DNA of 64,000 nt from Rossellomorea vietnamensis (GTDB lineage: Bacteria; Bacillota; Bacilli; Bacillales; Bacillaceae_B), in assembly GCF_001305855.1 (NCBI RefSeq), contig NZ_LIXZ01000010.1:1-64000 (forward strand), read 5' to 3'. Below, piece after piece: positions 54,155 to 62,111 of this stretch (position 1 is its first letter; every line of letters starts with the position of its first letter). Position numbers and translations under genes: made by a program. The notes beneath the pieces are model-generated. The model was not told where the DNA came from and ran no database searches. It worked only from the letters and a program-made list of their open reading frames with translations.

Positions 54155-54273
54155 TGAACTAATTTTCTTTTTTTAATTTCTTGTTCGATCAGAATGATGA
54201 ATTCATTACTGAGTTTTAACTGTTTTGCTTTTGTATAGGCATCGATAAGGGCTTTGTCACTCAGGAGTTTAAT
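54151..54273 (-). CDS. sda: Sporulation histidine kinase inhibitor Sda, apparent ATT start
   Basis: A 40-aa frame whose product aligns over its length with Sda: (I/M)KLLSDKALIDAYTKAKQ then LKLSNEFIILIEQEIKKR and KLVH. Leu21 and Phe25, recalled as important for KinA binding in B. subtilis Sda, are both kept. There is no ATG, GTG or TTG start: an in-frame TGA lies 9 bases before the ATT at 54273-54271, and that ATT follows AGGTGA by six bases. The first residue of Sda aligns with the ATT. CTG at 54264 is the only other near-start. The 3' end overlaps the convergent XRE stop codon. Sda couples replication problems to a block of KinA autophosphorylation. Confidence 0.8.
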   Translation of the reverse strand: MKLLSDKALIDAYTKAKQLKLSNEFIILIEQEIKKRKLVH

Positions 54274-54420
54274 AAGATCTCACCTCGATCATTTTCAGAA
54301 CGTATGTAAAATGTGTGATGCGTAGATTCGAAAAGAGTGAATGCCTTTTTTTTGGTGCTTATGTATTTTTGTTTAGCCTTGGGTACAACTATAATGAATA
54401 TAATTACAACTATATTTGTA

Positions 54421-54449
54421 ATTATATATAACTATTCGTTGATGTGCAA
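54421..54449 (-). promoter_or_regulatory. Probable sigma A promoter of sda
   Basis: On the minus strand TTGCAC (54449-54444) and TATAAT (54426-54421) are exactly 17 bases apart, about 150 bases upstream of the sda start. No perfect DnaA box (TTATNCACA) was seen close to it. Confidence 0.68.
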
Positions 54450-54542
54450 ACATTAAGTTGGTTAAAAGGATCTAATTGTTTACACTGTATAATCTTTTAG
54501 GGTAGATTGTATCAAATACCTTTTACACTTCTCCAACACTAA

Positions 54543-54569
54543 AAATCAGACGACCCTGTCGTCTGATTT
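54543..54569. terminator. Terminator after yutG
   Basis: AAATCAGACGAC / GTCGTCTGATTT, a 12-bp perfect stem with a 3-base loop and a T run on the minus strand. Confidence 0.92.
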
Positions 54570-54586
54570 GGAATACTTATTCACCC

Positions 54587-55087
54587 TCATTCTGCACCTT
54601 TCGCCCGATGAGCCAAACGGCTTGAAGCAGCAGCTGCAATGGCGCCTACAATATCATCAAGGAAAGTATGGCACATACCCGATGATTTATCATTCAACCT
54701 CTCAAGGATCCCCGGTTTTTGCTTATCGATATATCCGTAGTTCGTGAATCCGATCGAACCATACACATTTACAATTGAAAAGGCCAGGATTTCATCCACA
54801 CCGTATAACCCTTCATCTACTTCAACAATCGCCTGTAATGGTTCCTCAAGCATCTTTTTCTCAGCTAATATATCTAGTTGAATGCCTGTAAGTATGGCGT
54901 TCTGAACTTCACGCTTCGTCAATACACGTTCAACGTTATAGACGCATTCCTTCAATTCAAGATCAGGATGATACTTCTGTTGGAGGTACATGACTAATTG
55001 AGCGATATCTTCTATTTCCACTCCTCTTTCATGCAGCCATTTACGTGCGGTACTCTCTAATAAATCCATTGACTCTTTATCCTTCAT
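54587..55087 (-). CDS. yutG: Phosphatidylglycerophosphatase A family protein YutG
   Basis: ATG 55087 is six bases from AAAGGTG and gives 166 aa. The sequence is PgpA/YutG-like with LQAIVEVDEGLYGVDEILAFSIVN and FLDDIVGAIAAAASSRLAH, acidic and His/Asp residues that could bind metal. Unlike enteric PgpA it lacks several strongly hydrophobic membrane segments, so it may be soluble. It follows yutF after the XRE/sda island and converges on it. Confidence 0.82.
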   Translation of the reverse strand: MKDKESMDLLESTARKWLHERGVEIEDIAQLVMYLQQKYHPDLELKECVYNVERVLTKREVQNAILTGIQLDILAEKKMLEEPLQAIVEVDEGLYGVDEILAFSIVNVYGSIGFTNYGYIDKQKPGILERLNDKSSGMCHTFLDDIVGAIAAAASSRLAHRAKGAE

Positions 55088-55321
55088 CTTATTCACCTTT
55101 TTCCTTGAAAGATTATAAAACCCCTATTTCGATTAGACGAAGCCTTGTTTTACTCATATGATACCCAATTGAAAAATAGACATAATAATAGCTTCTGTTC
55201 TCATTCTTGCCCATCCCTGGATTTGGATATTCATACACCTTTTGGAAAGATGTTCCCGGGGAGCATATTTAGCACATGAATGATGAAAAAAGAACGGTCA
55301 TTAAAGATAGGAGAGGTCGGT

Positions 55322-56323
55322 ATGTCTCAAGAGATTCTAATAAACCACTTTGGGCTGCATCCTGAGCGGGCATTCTTCGATGGAATGATGGATCGATATA
55401 TGGTCGGGGGATTAGTATATAGTATTGTGGGTGTATCGAATATGGAACAGGAAACCCTGGTGGAACTGTATAAACTGGCAGAGCACATGAAAAGCTCCGG
55501 GGACCGTCATGTGTCGACCTTTGTCCAAAGCAACGAGGGTAAATTCCTCGTGGTGGAAAAGGATAAAGATTATGTCGTCCTCCGAAATGAAGGCACCGAG
55601 TCCCCGCCTAATCATAAGCTCGGCAGAAAGCTAAGCAAATTCCATTTCAGGGGACGGACCTTCGAAGAGAAAGTGGAGAAAATAAATCGGATGGGTCAGT
55701 GGAAAAGTCTGTGGGAAAAGAGGCTCTCTCAGTTAGAAAAAGCCTATTATCAGGTCATCCAGGACCAGCCCGCTGACGAGTTTGAACGCCGGTTTGTCGA
55801 GAGTTATCCCTATTATAGTGCGCTTTCGGAAAATGCCATCCAATACTTGGTCGATACGGAGCTTGATGAAGACCCGAAGGCCGAGGATGCGGGAACGATC
55901 TGTCATGAACGGTTTCTTCAAACCACGTGGGGGACCGAAATGTGCATACACTTTCCGTTTCAATGGGTATTCGACCACTGCAGCCGCGACATAGCGGAGT
56001 GGGTGAGGGAACGATACTTCATGAGGAGCCAGACATACCATCCTGAGCTTCAGGAATTCCTGAAAGAGTATGAATCGATTACACCCCTTTCTCCTTTTTC
56101 ATGGAGGTTGTTGTATTCCCGGCTATTGTTTCCCCTGCATTATTTCGAATGCATCGAAGAGTATTACATTTCCCAATCAGAACAAAAGAAAAAGACAGTC
56201 GAGGAAAAATTGGAACGCTATTTGAAGAATTCCCATCAATACGAAGCGTTCCTTTCAGACTTTTACCATATGTCCGAAGTGCCGGTGAAAAAATGGGGAA
56301 TTCCCCTCATAGCGTGGCTGTAA
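55322..56323 (+). CDS. yutH: Spore coat-associated kinase-like protein YutH
   Basis: ATG 55322 is preceded by AGGAGAGGT, giving 333 aa, near the B. subtilis YutH length. It belongs to the CotS/YutH group, resembling aminoglycoside-kinase folds (LGRKLSKFHFRGRT; ICHERFLQTTW in place of the usual catalytic HxD; PLSPFSWRLLYSRLLFPLHY). The aspartate-poor loop suggests it may be inactive. In B. subtilis it is spore-associated. The GGGGACGGACC core lies inside this gene at about 55649-55659. Confidence 0.86.
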   Translation: MSQEILINHFGLHPERAFFDGMMDRYMVGGLVYSIVGVSNMEQETLVELYKLAEHMKSSGDRHVSTFVQSNEGKFLVVEKDKDYVVLRNEGTESPPNHKLGRKLSKFHFRGRTFEEKVEKINRMGQWKSLWEKRLSQLEKAYYQVIQDQPADEFERRFVESYPYYSALSENAIQYLVDTELDEDPKAEDAGTICHERFLQTTWGTEMCIHFPFQWVFDHCSRDIAEWVRERYFMRSQTYHPELQEFLKEYESITPLSPFSWRLLYSRLLFPLHYFECIEEYYISQSEQKKKTVEEKLERYLKNSHQYEAFLSDFYHMSEVPVKKWGIPLIAWL

Positions 56324-56396
56324 TCCGATCCCCTAAGATAGGATGTGCCTTTCTTTTTATGCTAAACTGAAGAAAAGAAAAGGCAGGGGATTGAAT

Positions 56397-57371
56397 ATGA
56401 AGCCATTCATCTATATTACGAGGAAACTTCCTGAGGCCATTGTCGCCCCATTAAAGAGAGAGTTCGAAGTGGAGATGTGGGAAAAGGAAGATGCCCCTGT
56501 ACCGAGGGACATCCTTCTGGAGAAAGCAGAGAAAGCGTCTGCTTTACTTACCATGCTATCGGACAAGGTCGATTCTGAACTCTTACAGAATGCCGCCTCT
56601 TTAAAAGTTGTGGCAAACCTTGCAGTAGGATATGACAATATCGATCTTGAAGCGGCAAAAGAAAAAGGTATCACGATCACCAATACGCCAGATGTGTTGA
56701 CGGAAACGACGGCGGATTTAACCTTCGCCCTCCTGATGGCAACAGCACGACGAATCGTAGAAGCCGACCGGTACATTAAAGAAGGAAAGTGGAAAAGCTG
56801 GTCACCCCTTCTCCTTGCCGGAATGGATATTCATCACAAAACGATGGGGATCGTCGGTATGGGAAGCATCGGTGAAGCCGTGGCGAGAAGGGCGAAAGGA
56901 TTTAATATGGAAGTACTGTACCATAACCGTTCCCGTAAACCAGAAGCTGAAGAGACCCTCGGAGTCCGTTATGTGTCATTCGATGATCTTCTTGCACAGT
57001 CTGATTTCGTGGTCGTCCTGGCACCATTAAACAAGGAAACCCAGGGGATGTTCCAGGAAGATCAATTCAGTAAAATGAAGAACACAGCGATCTTCATCAA
57101 TGCGGCACGTGGGGCCATCGTCAATGAAGCGGCCCTCGAGCAGGCGTTAAAGAGGGGAGAGGTCGCGGGTGCCGGCCTGGATGTATTCGAAACCGAGCCG
57201 ATAAGCGAGGAACATCCTCTTCTCCAATTGGAACAAGTCGTCGCCATCCCCCATATCGGAAGCTCCTCAAAGGCCACCCGTTATGACATGATGACCCTGT
57301 GTGTAGAGAACATACTGGCCGTCCTTAAAGGAGACAACCCGAAAAACAGCGGTGAAATAAAAAAATCCTGA
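56397..57371 (+). CDS. 2-hydroxyacid dehydrogenase (glyoxylate/D-glycerate type)
   Basis: ATG 56397 follows AGGGGA and gives 324 aa. It is a D-isomer-specific 2-hydroxyacid dehydrogenase with NAD(P) motif GIVGMGSIGEAVARR near residue 152, and the catalytic R, E and H in NAARGAIVNE, FETEPISEE and VAIPHIGSSS. It resembles glyoxylate/hydroxypyruvate reductases. In B. subtilis hom-thrCB and yuxL lie at this place; they are missing here. Confidence 0.88.
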   Translation: MKPFIYITRKLPEAIVAPLKREFEVEMWEKEDAPVPRDILLEKAEKASALLTMLSDKVDSELLQNAASLKVVANLAVGYDNIDLEAAKEKGITITNTPDVLTETTADLTFALLMATARRIVEADRYIKEGKWKSWSPLLLAGMDIHHKTMGIVGMGSIGEAVARRAKGFNMEVLYHNRSRKPEAEETLGVRYVSFDDLLAQSDFVVVLAPLNKETQGMFQEDQFSKMKNTAIFINAARGAIVNEAALEQALKRGEVAGAGLDVFETEPISEEHPLLQLEQVVAIPHIGSSSKATRYDMMTLCVENILAVLKGDNPKNSGEIKKS

Positions 57372-57394
57372 ACCCAATAAAGGATTCAGGATTT
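57363..57394. terminator. Bidirectional terminator
   Basis: AAATCCTGAA / TTCAGGATTT with internal CC/GG pairs. The hairpin starts just inside the dehydrogenase's last codons and also ends yutI. Confidence 0.85.
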
Positions 57395-57409
57395 GAGGTT
57401 CAAGATTGA

Positions 57410-57646
57410 TTAGAATACTTGCTCTACTTCAACGATACCAGGAACTTCTTCCACCAATGCGCGTTCGATTCCTGCTTTTAATGTGATAGTTGAACTTGGG
57501 CAGCTTCCGCATGCACCAAGCAGGCGCAATTTCACAATGCCATCTTCAACGTCTACAAGTTCACAATCTCCACCATCGCGAAGTAGGAACGGACGTAATT
57601 TATCTAATACTTCCTGAACGGGTGCAATCATTTCGTTTTCAGCCAT
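57410..57646 (-). CDS. yutI: NifU-domain Fe-S protein YutI
   Basis: A 78-aa NifU C-terminal domain with C-x2-C in [13 protein letters not shown] near residue 50 and the family start [23 protein letters not shown]. It binds and transfers [4Fe-4S] clusters in the cytoplasm, downstream of SufB. It is convergent with the dehydrogenase and divergent from yuzD. Confidence 0.94.
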   Translation of the reverse strand: MAENEMIAPVQEVLDKLRPFLLRDGGDCELVDVEDGIVKLRLLGACGSCPSSTITLKAGIERALVEEVPGIVEVEQVF

Positions 57647-57833
57647 AATTATCTACTCCTTTCCTTACTATCTATTATAATGACATATTCGAAAAAAATC
57701 TATCAACCTGCAAATGATTGGGCATTTCTTTTTCAAGAAATGTTTCCCATTCCGTTTCCAGAAAGAAAATGGTTCCAACCCTTCTGCTTTTTTTGTAAAA
57801 TAAACAAAAGAGGGGAATAAGGGGGAGGATCAT

Positions 57834-58160
57834 ATGAATCGCAAGCCGGTTGAACTTTACGTGTATGGGGCAGAAATACTCTGTCCAAGCTGCGTGAACT
57901 TACCATCATCGAAAGAAACGTACGAATGGCTGGAGGCTGCAGTGAGCAGGAAATACCCAAATCAGCCATTTGTCATTAAATATGTGGATATCCACAATCC
58001 GCCGGAAGAAGAATCGGTGAAACAGTTTGCCTCAAGGGTAGTGGAAGAGGATATGTTCTACCCTATAGTCTTATTGGAAGGCAAGATTGTCGGAGAAGGG
58101 AATCCCCGTTTGAAGACGATTTACTCAGAATTAGAGAAGTATGGATATGAACCGGTTTAA
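57834..58160 (+). CDS. yuzD: YuzD family protein (DUF1462)
   Basis: A 108-aa thioredoxin-like fold protein with ELYVYGAEILCPSCVNLPSSKETYEWL, where C-P-S-C is near residues 18-21. Such DUF1462 proteins usually neighbour nifU-like genes, as here. Role unknown; a thiol or cluster link is inferred. A GGGGGAGG site precedes ATG. Confidence 0.87.
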   Translation: MNRKPVELYVYGAEILCPSCVNLPSSKETYEWLEAAVSRKYPNQPFVIKYVDIHNPPEEESVKQFASRVVEEDMFYPIVLLEGKIVGEGNPRLKTIYSELEKYGYEPV

Positions 58161-58178
58161 ACCATCTTAAGGTGAGTG

Positions 58179-58200
58179 AGGCTTTCTATAGTGGAAGCCT
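58179..58200 (+). terminator. Terminator after yuzD
   Basis: AGGCTTTC / GGAAGCCT with a 6-base loop and a run of eight T. Confidence 0.88.
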
Positions 58201-58226
58201 TTTTTTTGATGGGATATTTAGCATAA

Positions 58227-58253
58227 AAAAGAACCGCACGTCGCGGTTCTTTT
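58227..58253 (-). terminator. Terminator after yutJ
   Basis: AAAAGAACCGC / GCGGTTCTTTT with a 5-base loop; serves the minus-strand gene and could also serve the plus strand. Confidence 0.9.
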
Positions 58254-58258
58254 CTATA

Positions 58259-59326
58259 TCATCCATTATGATATTTATACATCCACAATACACCGGATTT
58301 CAATAAACGGGCAACGCGTCCTGTAATGGAGCGCTCGTTTACCAGTCCGAAACCATGTTTCTTTCCGAGGGATCCGAGGATTCCCTTCAGCTTGATCTTA
58401 GGTAACTCTGCCGGAAGCTCCTCGTTATTCCAACGCTTCAGCAAAATGGTTACGATTTGTTCAGCCTGTCCTTCAGCAAGTTGTGCACTTGGAGCTTGAG
58501 GTAGACTTGCGCAGTCACCGACCACATACACGTTCTCATCCTGTGGCAAATTATGATACTTTGTCAGGACGACGCGACCGCTTGCATCCTTCTCCACATC
58601 CATATCTCGAACGACCTTGCTCGGTTGAATACCGGCAGTCCACACGATGGCATCACAGAAAATCTGTTCTTCATGGTTATGCAGCGTATTCGGTTCCACT
58701 CTTGTAATATTGGAATTGTTCACGATTTCTACGCCGTTTTCGTCAAACCAACCGTGAACGTAAGAACTAAGGCGTTCAGGAAAGGCATTGAGAATGCGTG
58801 GCCCGCGGTCGAATAATTTAATCTTTAAATCAGAACGACTTTCCCTAAGCTCACTGGCAAGTTCAATTCCGCTTAAGCCGGCGCCGACGATGCCGACAAT
58901 CGAACCCGCTGGAAGATTACACAGAGTCTGGTAAGTCTTACGTGACCTTTCAATCGTCTGAATTGAAAACGTATGTTCATCTGCACCCGGTACATTATGA
59001 TATTTATCCTCACACCCAAGACCGATGACAAGATCATCATAAGGTACGGGATCCTGATCTTTCATACGAACGAGTTTATTCTCCATGTCCACGCCTGAGA
59101 TATCTCCGTATACGTAGGATAACCGGTCATGTTCCGGGAAGGACACGCGTACATGTTGATCTGAAATCGTCCCTGCAGCAAGCGCATAGTATTCTGTCTT
59201 CAAACAGTGATAAGGATTTCTGTCAATCAGGGTAATCGATACATCTTCAGGTAATTGATTGGGTAATAAGCGAAGAAGGACGCGCATATTGCCATATCCT
59301 CCGCCAAGCAGCACTAATTGTTTCAT
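58259..59326 (-). CDS. yutJ: NAD(P)/FAD oxidoreductase YutJ (NDH-2-like)
   Basis: ATG 59326 follows AGGGGAAAT; the longer frame to 59347 runs through that site. The 355-aa protein has two dinucleotide-binding motifs: LLGGGYGNMRVLLRLLP at the N-terminus and GIVGAGLSGIELASEL near residue 143, and VVGDCASLP near 275. It resembles the YutJ relatives of type II NADH dehydrogenase. The FAD loop has Asn where most NDH-2 enzymes have Gly/Ala, as in B. subtilis YutJ. Its electron acceptor is not known. Confidence 0.9.
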   Translation of the reverse strand: MKQLVLLGGGYGNMRVLLRLLPNQLPEDVSITLIDRNPYHCLKTEYYALAAGTISDQHVRVSFPEHDRLSYVYGDISGVDMENKLVRMKDQDPVPYDDLVIGLGCEDKYHNVPGADEHTFSIQTIERSRKTYQTLCNLPAGSIVGIVGAGLSGIELASELRESRSDLKIKLFDRGPRILNAFPERLSSYVHGWFDENGVEIVNNSNITRVEPNTLHNHEEQIFCDAIVWTAGIQPSKVVRDMDVEKDASGRVVLTKYHNLPQDENVYVVGDCASLPQAPSAQLAEGQAEQIVTILLKRWNNEELPAELPKIKLKGILGSLGKKHGFGLVNERSITGRVARLLKSGVLWMYKYHNG

Positions 59327-59655
59327 GAAAATTTCCCCTTTTTGCACTCTACATTATTGTTGAAATAGTGTGTGTGAATATAATTTATATCCCGGTATAA
59401 ATAGGGACAGGGTTTAAAGGACAGTCGCGGGTGAAGCGGGTCCTGGTAAAGTAAGCATTTTCAATGTGAAGCATAATTCGAGTAAATTCTACATAAATAA
59501 ACCTATTAACATTAAAAGTATATCGAAATAAAGGTGTTTTCACAACAGAAATAAGCGAAAATGTTCACAATCTGTTATACCATTACATGGAATGCAAATC
59601 ATTGACGATAATGATAAAAAAAGGTAGCATAACAAAGAGTAGTGAGGTGATGGAA
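59327..59655. other. Divergent regulatory spacer, yutJ-yuzB
   Basis: About 330 bases without a credible gene. TTTTCACAAC and TGTTCACAATC near 59537-59571 form a spaced repeat that could be a regulator or RNAP target, but no standard operator was recognised. Confidence 0.4.
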
Positions 59656-59892
59656 TTGAAACCTATTATTGAATTTTGTATAAGCAATCTTGCTAGCGGT
59701 GCGCAAAAGGCGCTTGAGATATTAGAAAGAGACCCGAACCTTGATGTCATTGAGTACGGATGCCTGGGATACTGCGGAAAATGCGCCCAAGCGTTTTATG
59801 CTCTCGTCAATGGAGAGGTCGTAACAGGCGACACGCCTGAAGAACTGGTGGATCATATCTATCAATTCCTTGAAGATAACCCGATGTTCTAA
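59656..59892 (+). CDS. yuzB: YuzB family protein (DUF1450)
   Basis: TTG 59656 has the best spacing from GAGGTGA and aligns with B. subtilis YuzB, giving 78 aa. It has ITEFC-type start ([18 protein letters not shown]) and the Cys pattern [21 protein letters not shown], which could bind a metal or Fe-S cluster. Function unknown. The gene is upstream of two terminators. Confidence 0.86.
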   Translation: MKPIIEFCISNLASGAQKALEILERDPNLDVIEYGCLGYCGKCAQAFYALVNGEVVTGDTPEELVDHIYQFLEDNPMF

Positions 59893-59896
59893 ACAA

Positions 59897-59915
59897 AAGC
59901 CGGCCTGACCGGCTT
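59897..59915 (+). terminator. Terminator after yuzB
   Basis: AAGCCGG / CCGGCTT with a 5-base loop and a long T run. Confidence 0.92.
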
Positions 59916-59937
59916 ATTTTTTTTGTGAAAGTACATA

Positions 59938-59966
59938 AAAAAACCAGTGGGGCTCACTGGTTTTTT
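59938..59966. terminator. Second terminator, for DUF2225 gene
   Basis: AAACCAGTG / CACTGGTTT with a 5-base loop flanked by A and T runs, usable by both strands. Confidence 0.9.
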
Positions 59967-60663
59967 ACATAGTCTTCATTTCTTTATGCATTTCCCGGAT
60001 TTCATACCAGCGCTCCCTGGCCATTTCAATGATTTTCGGTTCGTTGGAGAGATGCTGCTTACTGATTACTTTAGAAAGATAGGCTGCTGCTTCCTCGATC
60101 TTATCCTGCCTCCTAAGTAATTCAGCGATGATATACAGAAGCTTCGTCTCGGACATCATAGATCCTGAAGCACCATCTGTCACATAGGCATCGATGTATT
60201 CATGGGCGGCCAGATTAATGAAGCGTCTTTCCTGTTCTTTATCATCTATCTTTCGATAAAGCCAGGCCGTTCGAAGGTATAACCCTGCTGTGGTCACTTT
60301 TTTCTCCTTCTTGATCAGGGCACAGTAGGCAGCCAGCTTATACGTATTGACCGCATCTTCATATGACCTGATTTTCCCGTAATCCTGAGGCTGCCAGTGC
60401 AGACTGATTTTCTTTTCAAGCTCTGATTTAAGAACAGGAGGTATGTATGCTGTAAAATCATCGGTATAAGAAAAACCGCACTGCGGACAGACGGATACGT
60501 TATAAAGCAAAGGATTCACTTCATCTGACTGGTACAGGGGACAAAAGTCACTGTCATACCCGGCGAGCTTCACAAACCGGGACCGGATCCTTGTCGTACT
60601 ATATGAATGTTTACACGATAGACACTGGTTTTTCTTATCATAAAAGGGTGTCACAACCGTCAT
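59965..60663 (-). CDS. DUF2225 family protein
   Basis: ATG 60663 follows GAGGTGAG and gives 232 aa; a longer frame to 60897 runs through the yutM promoter and is rejected. The N-terminus holds C-L-S-C-K (near residue 15) and a second C-P-Q-C-G (near residue 60), a likely zinc ribbon; the rest is tetratricopeptide-like helices (LYLRTAWLYRKIDDKEQERR; EAAAYLSKVISKQ). Function unknown. It is divergent from yutM. Confidence 0.82.
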   Translation of the reverse strand: MTVVTPFYDKKNQCLSCKHSYSTTRIRSRFVKLAGYDSDFCPLYQSDEVNPLLYNVSVCPQCGFSYTDDFTAYIPPVLKSELEKKISLHWQPQDYGKIRSYEDAVNTYKLAAYCALIKKEKKVTTAGLYLRTAWLYRKIDDKEQERRFINLAAHEYIDAYVTDGASGSMMSETKLLYIIAELLRRQDKIEEAAAYLSKVISKQHLSNEPKIIEMARERWYEIREMHKEMKTM

Positions 60664-60880
60664 GAATCTCACCTCATAATCGGGACTATTTACCTCATTA
60701 TACCTTGGAGGTGGTAAAGTGAACCAGTGTTTTTTAGTATTGGTGAGTAAAAAGTTGTATTTAATGAGAATATTCGTATAATTACCTTTCCAATCATTCA
60801 CCAAAGCCCCATCGGTTGAGTAGTAAAATAGAAAGGAGTATACTAAGTAGTAAGAAATGAAAAGGTTGGGGGTGTAATGA

Positions 60881-61243
60881 ATGAGTGAAGTTGTCATTCT
60901 AACAGAAGCTGCTGCCCTTCAGATTAAAGATATGATGAAGGAACATGACGAAACAGATGCCATGTTACGTGTAGCGGTAAAAGGGGGAGGCTGCAGCGGC
61001 CTTTCTTACGGTATGGGATTTGAACATGAGGTTCAAGATGGAGATACAACGACAGAGCAGCATGGAATCAAGCTTGTCATAGCAAAAAATGATGCTGCCA
61101 TCCTGAACGGTACGAAAATAGATTATAAGCAGTCCATGATGGGCGGCGGATTCACCATCGACAATCCGAACGCCATTGCTTCATGCGGGTGCGGATCATC
61201 ATTCGTGACGGCGACGAATAAAGGTACGCCGGAGGATTGCTAA
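60881..61243 (+). CDS. yutM: A-type Fe-S carrier YutM (HesB/IscA/ErpA family)
   Basis: A 120-aa A-type carrier with the three conserved Cys: KGGGCSGLSYGMGFE and the C-terminal ASCGCGSSF. It delivers clusters from the Suf scaffold to target proteins. ATG follows TTGGGGGTG. A GGGACGGACC terminator follows. Confidence 0.94.
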   Translation: MSEVVILTEAAALQIKDMMKEHDETDAMLRVAVKGGGCSGLSYGMGFEHEVQDGDTTTEQHGIKLVIAKNDAAILNGTKIDYKQSMMGGGFTIDNPNAIASCGCGSSFVTATNKGTPEDC

Positions 61244-61248
61244 ACATA

Positions 61249-61285
61249 AAAGGGACGGACCTCAATTTGTGAGGTCCGTCCCTTT
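61249..61285. terminator. Bidirectional terminator built from the GGGACGGACC palindrome
   Basis: AAAGGGACGGACCTCA / TGAGGTCCGTCCCTTT, a 16-bp perfect stem with a 5-base loop, then TTC on the plus strand. Confidence 0.95.
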
Positions 61286-61292
61286 TTCAATT

Positions 61293-61937
61293 TTAATGAA
61301 TGTTTTTCAGCGCTTCTTCTACGGGTGTGTCACCGCTTAAGATCTCGAATACTTTGTGGTTGGTTTCTTCTATTGTTAAAGAGTCGACAAGCACTTTCGC
61401 AACGTCTGCACGGGGAATCTCACGGTTTTTGTCCGTGATGCTTGTAGCCGCTTCAATCTTTCCTGTTGAATCATCGAATGAAAGGGATCCAGGGCGGACG
61501 ATGGTGTAATTTAAGCCGCTCTCTTTCAAGTGGGCATCCGCAGCACCCTTGGCTTTTAAGTAGAATTGCAATTCATCCGGTCCGCTTGAAGGATTACCCG
61601 CACCCATGGAGCTGAGCATCACAAAACGCTCGATACCCATCTTCTTGGCATAATCGACTGCTTTCTTAGCACCCTCCTGGTCGATGGCTAACGTCTTATC
61701 GTCTCCTGTCGATCCACCACTGCCGGCAGCGAAAATGACGGCATTCACATTTTCAAGGGCATACGAGAAATCCTGTTCAAGGTCGGCAACAATCGGTCTT
61801 GCCCCCAAGTCTTCCATTTCCTTCGCCTGTTCTGTTTTTCGGATCATGGCTCTCACGAAATGTTGACTGCTATTTGAAAGTTCCTTCACTATATGGCGGC
61901 CTGTATTGCCGTTCGCTCCGATAACTAACACATTCAT
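61293..61937 (-). CDS. NAD(P)-binding atypical SDR, YhfK-like
   Basis: ATG 61937 gives 214 aa, the length of B. subtilis YhfK; longer starts are within the ribosome site. N-terminal GANGNTGRHIVKEL is the dinucleotide motif, followed by MLSSMGAGNPSSGPDELQFYLKAK and YTIVRPGSL of the NmrA/atypical SDR type. The exact substrate is unknown. It converges with yutM through the shared terminator. Confidence 0.86.
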   Translation of the reverse strand: MNVLVIGANGNTGRHIVKELSNSSQHFVRAMIRKTEQAKEMEDLGARPIVADLEQDFSYALENVNAVIFAAGSGGSTGDDKTLAIDQEGAKKAVDYAKKMGIERFVMLSSMGAGNPSSGPDELQFYLKAKGAADAHLKESGLNYTIVRPGSLSFDDSTGKIEAATSITDKNREIPRADVAKVLVDSLTIEETNHKVFEILSGDTPVEEALKNIH

Positions 61938-62072
61938 TTTACACATCATCCTTTATCTGAAATTTTTTGTCCTACTATTGGTCTACCCATTCATGGTGAA
62001 AATAAACAAAGGAGTGGGTAGGGATAAAATGAAGGTCATGATGAAGAGAAGTCAATCTTCTTTAAATAAGAA

Positions 62073-62101
62073 AAGGTTCAGGATTCGATATCCTGAACCT
62101 T
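62073..62101. terminator. Terminator after yumC
   Basis: AAGGTTCAGGAT / ATCCTGAACCTT, a 12-bp perfect stem with a 5-base loop, usable in both directions. Confidence 0.92.
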
Positions 62102-62111
62102 CTGAATGGAA

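Noticed and set aside
54274-54586. DnaA-box cluster controlling sda
   Set aside because: No clear TTATNCACA match was found in the sda upstream region, although DnaA control is known for B. subtilis sda.
60664-60897. N-terminal extension of the DUF2225 gene
   Set aside because: It would overlap the yutM start and pass through its promoter; the ATG at 60663 has a strong GAGGTGAG site.
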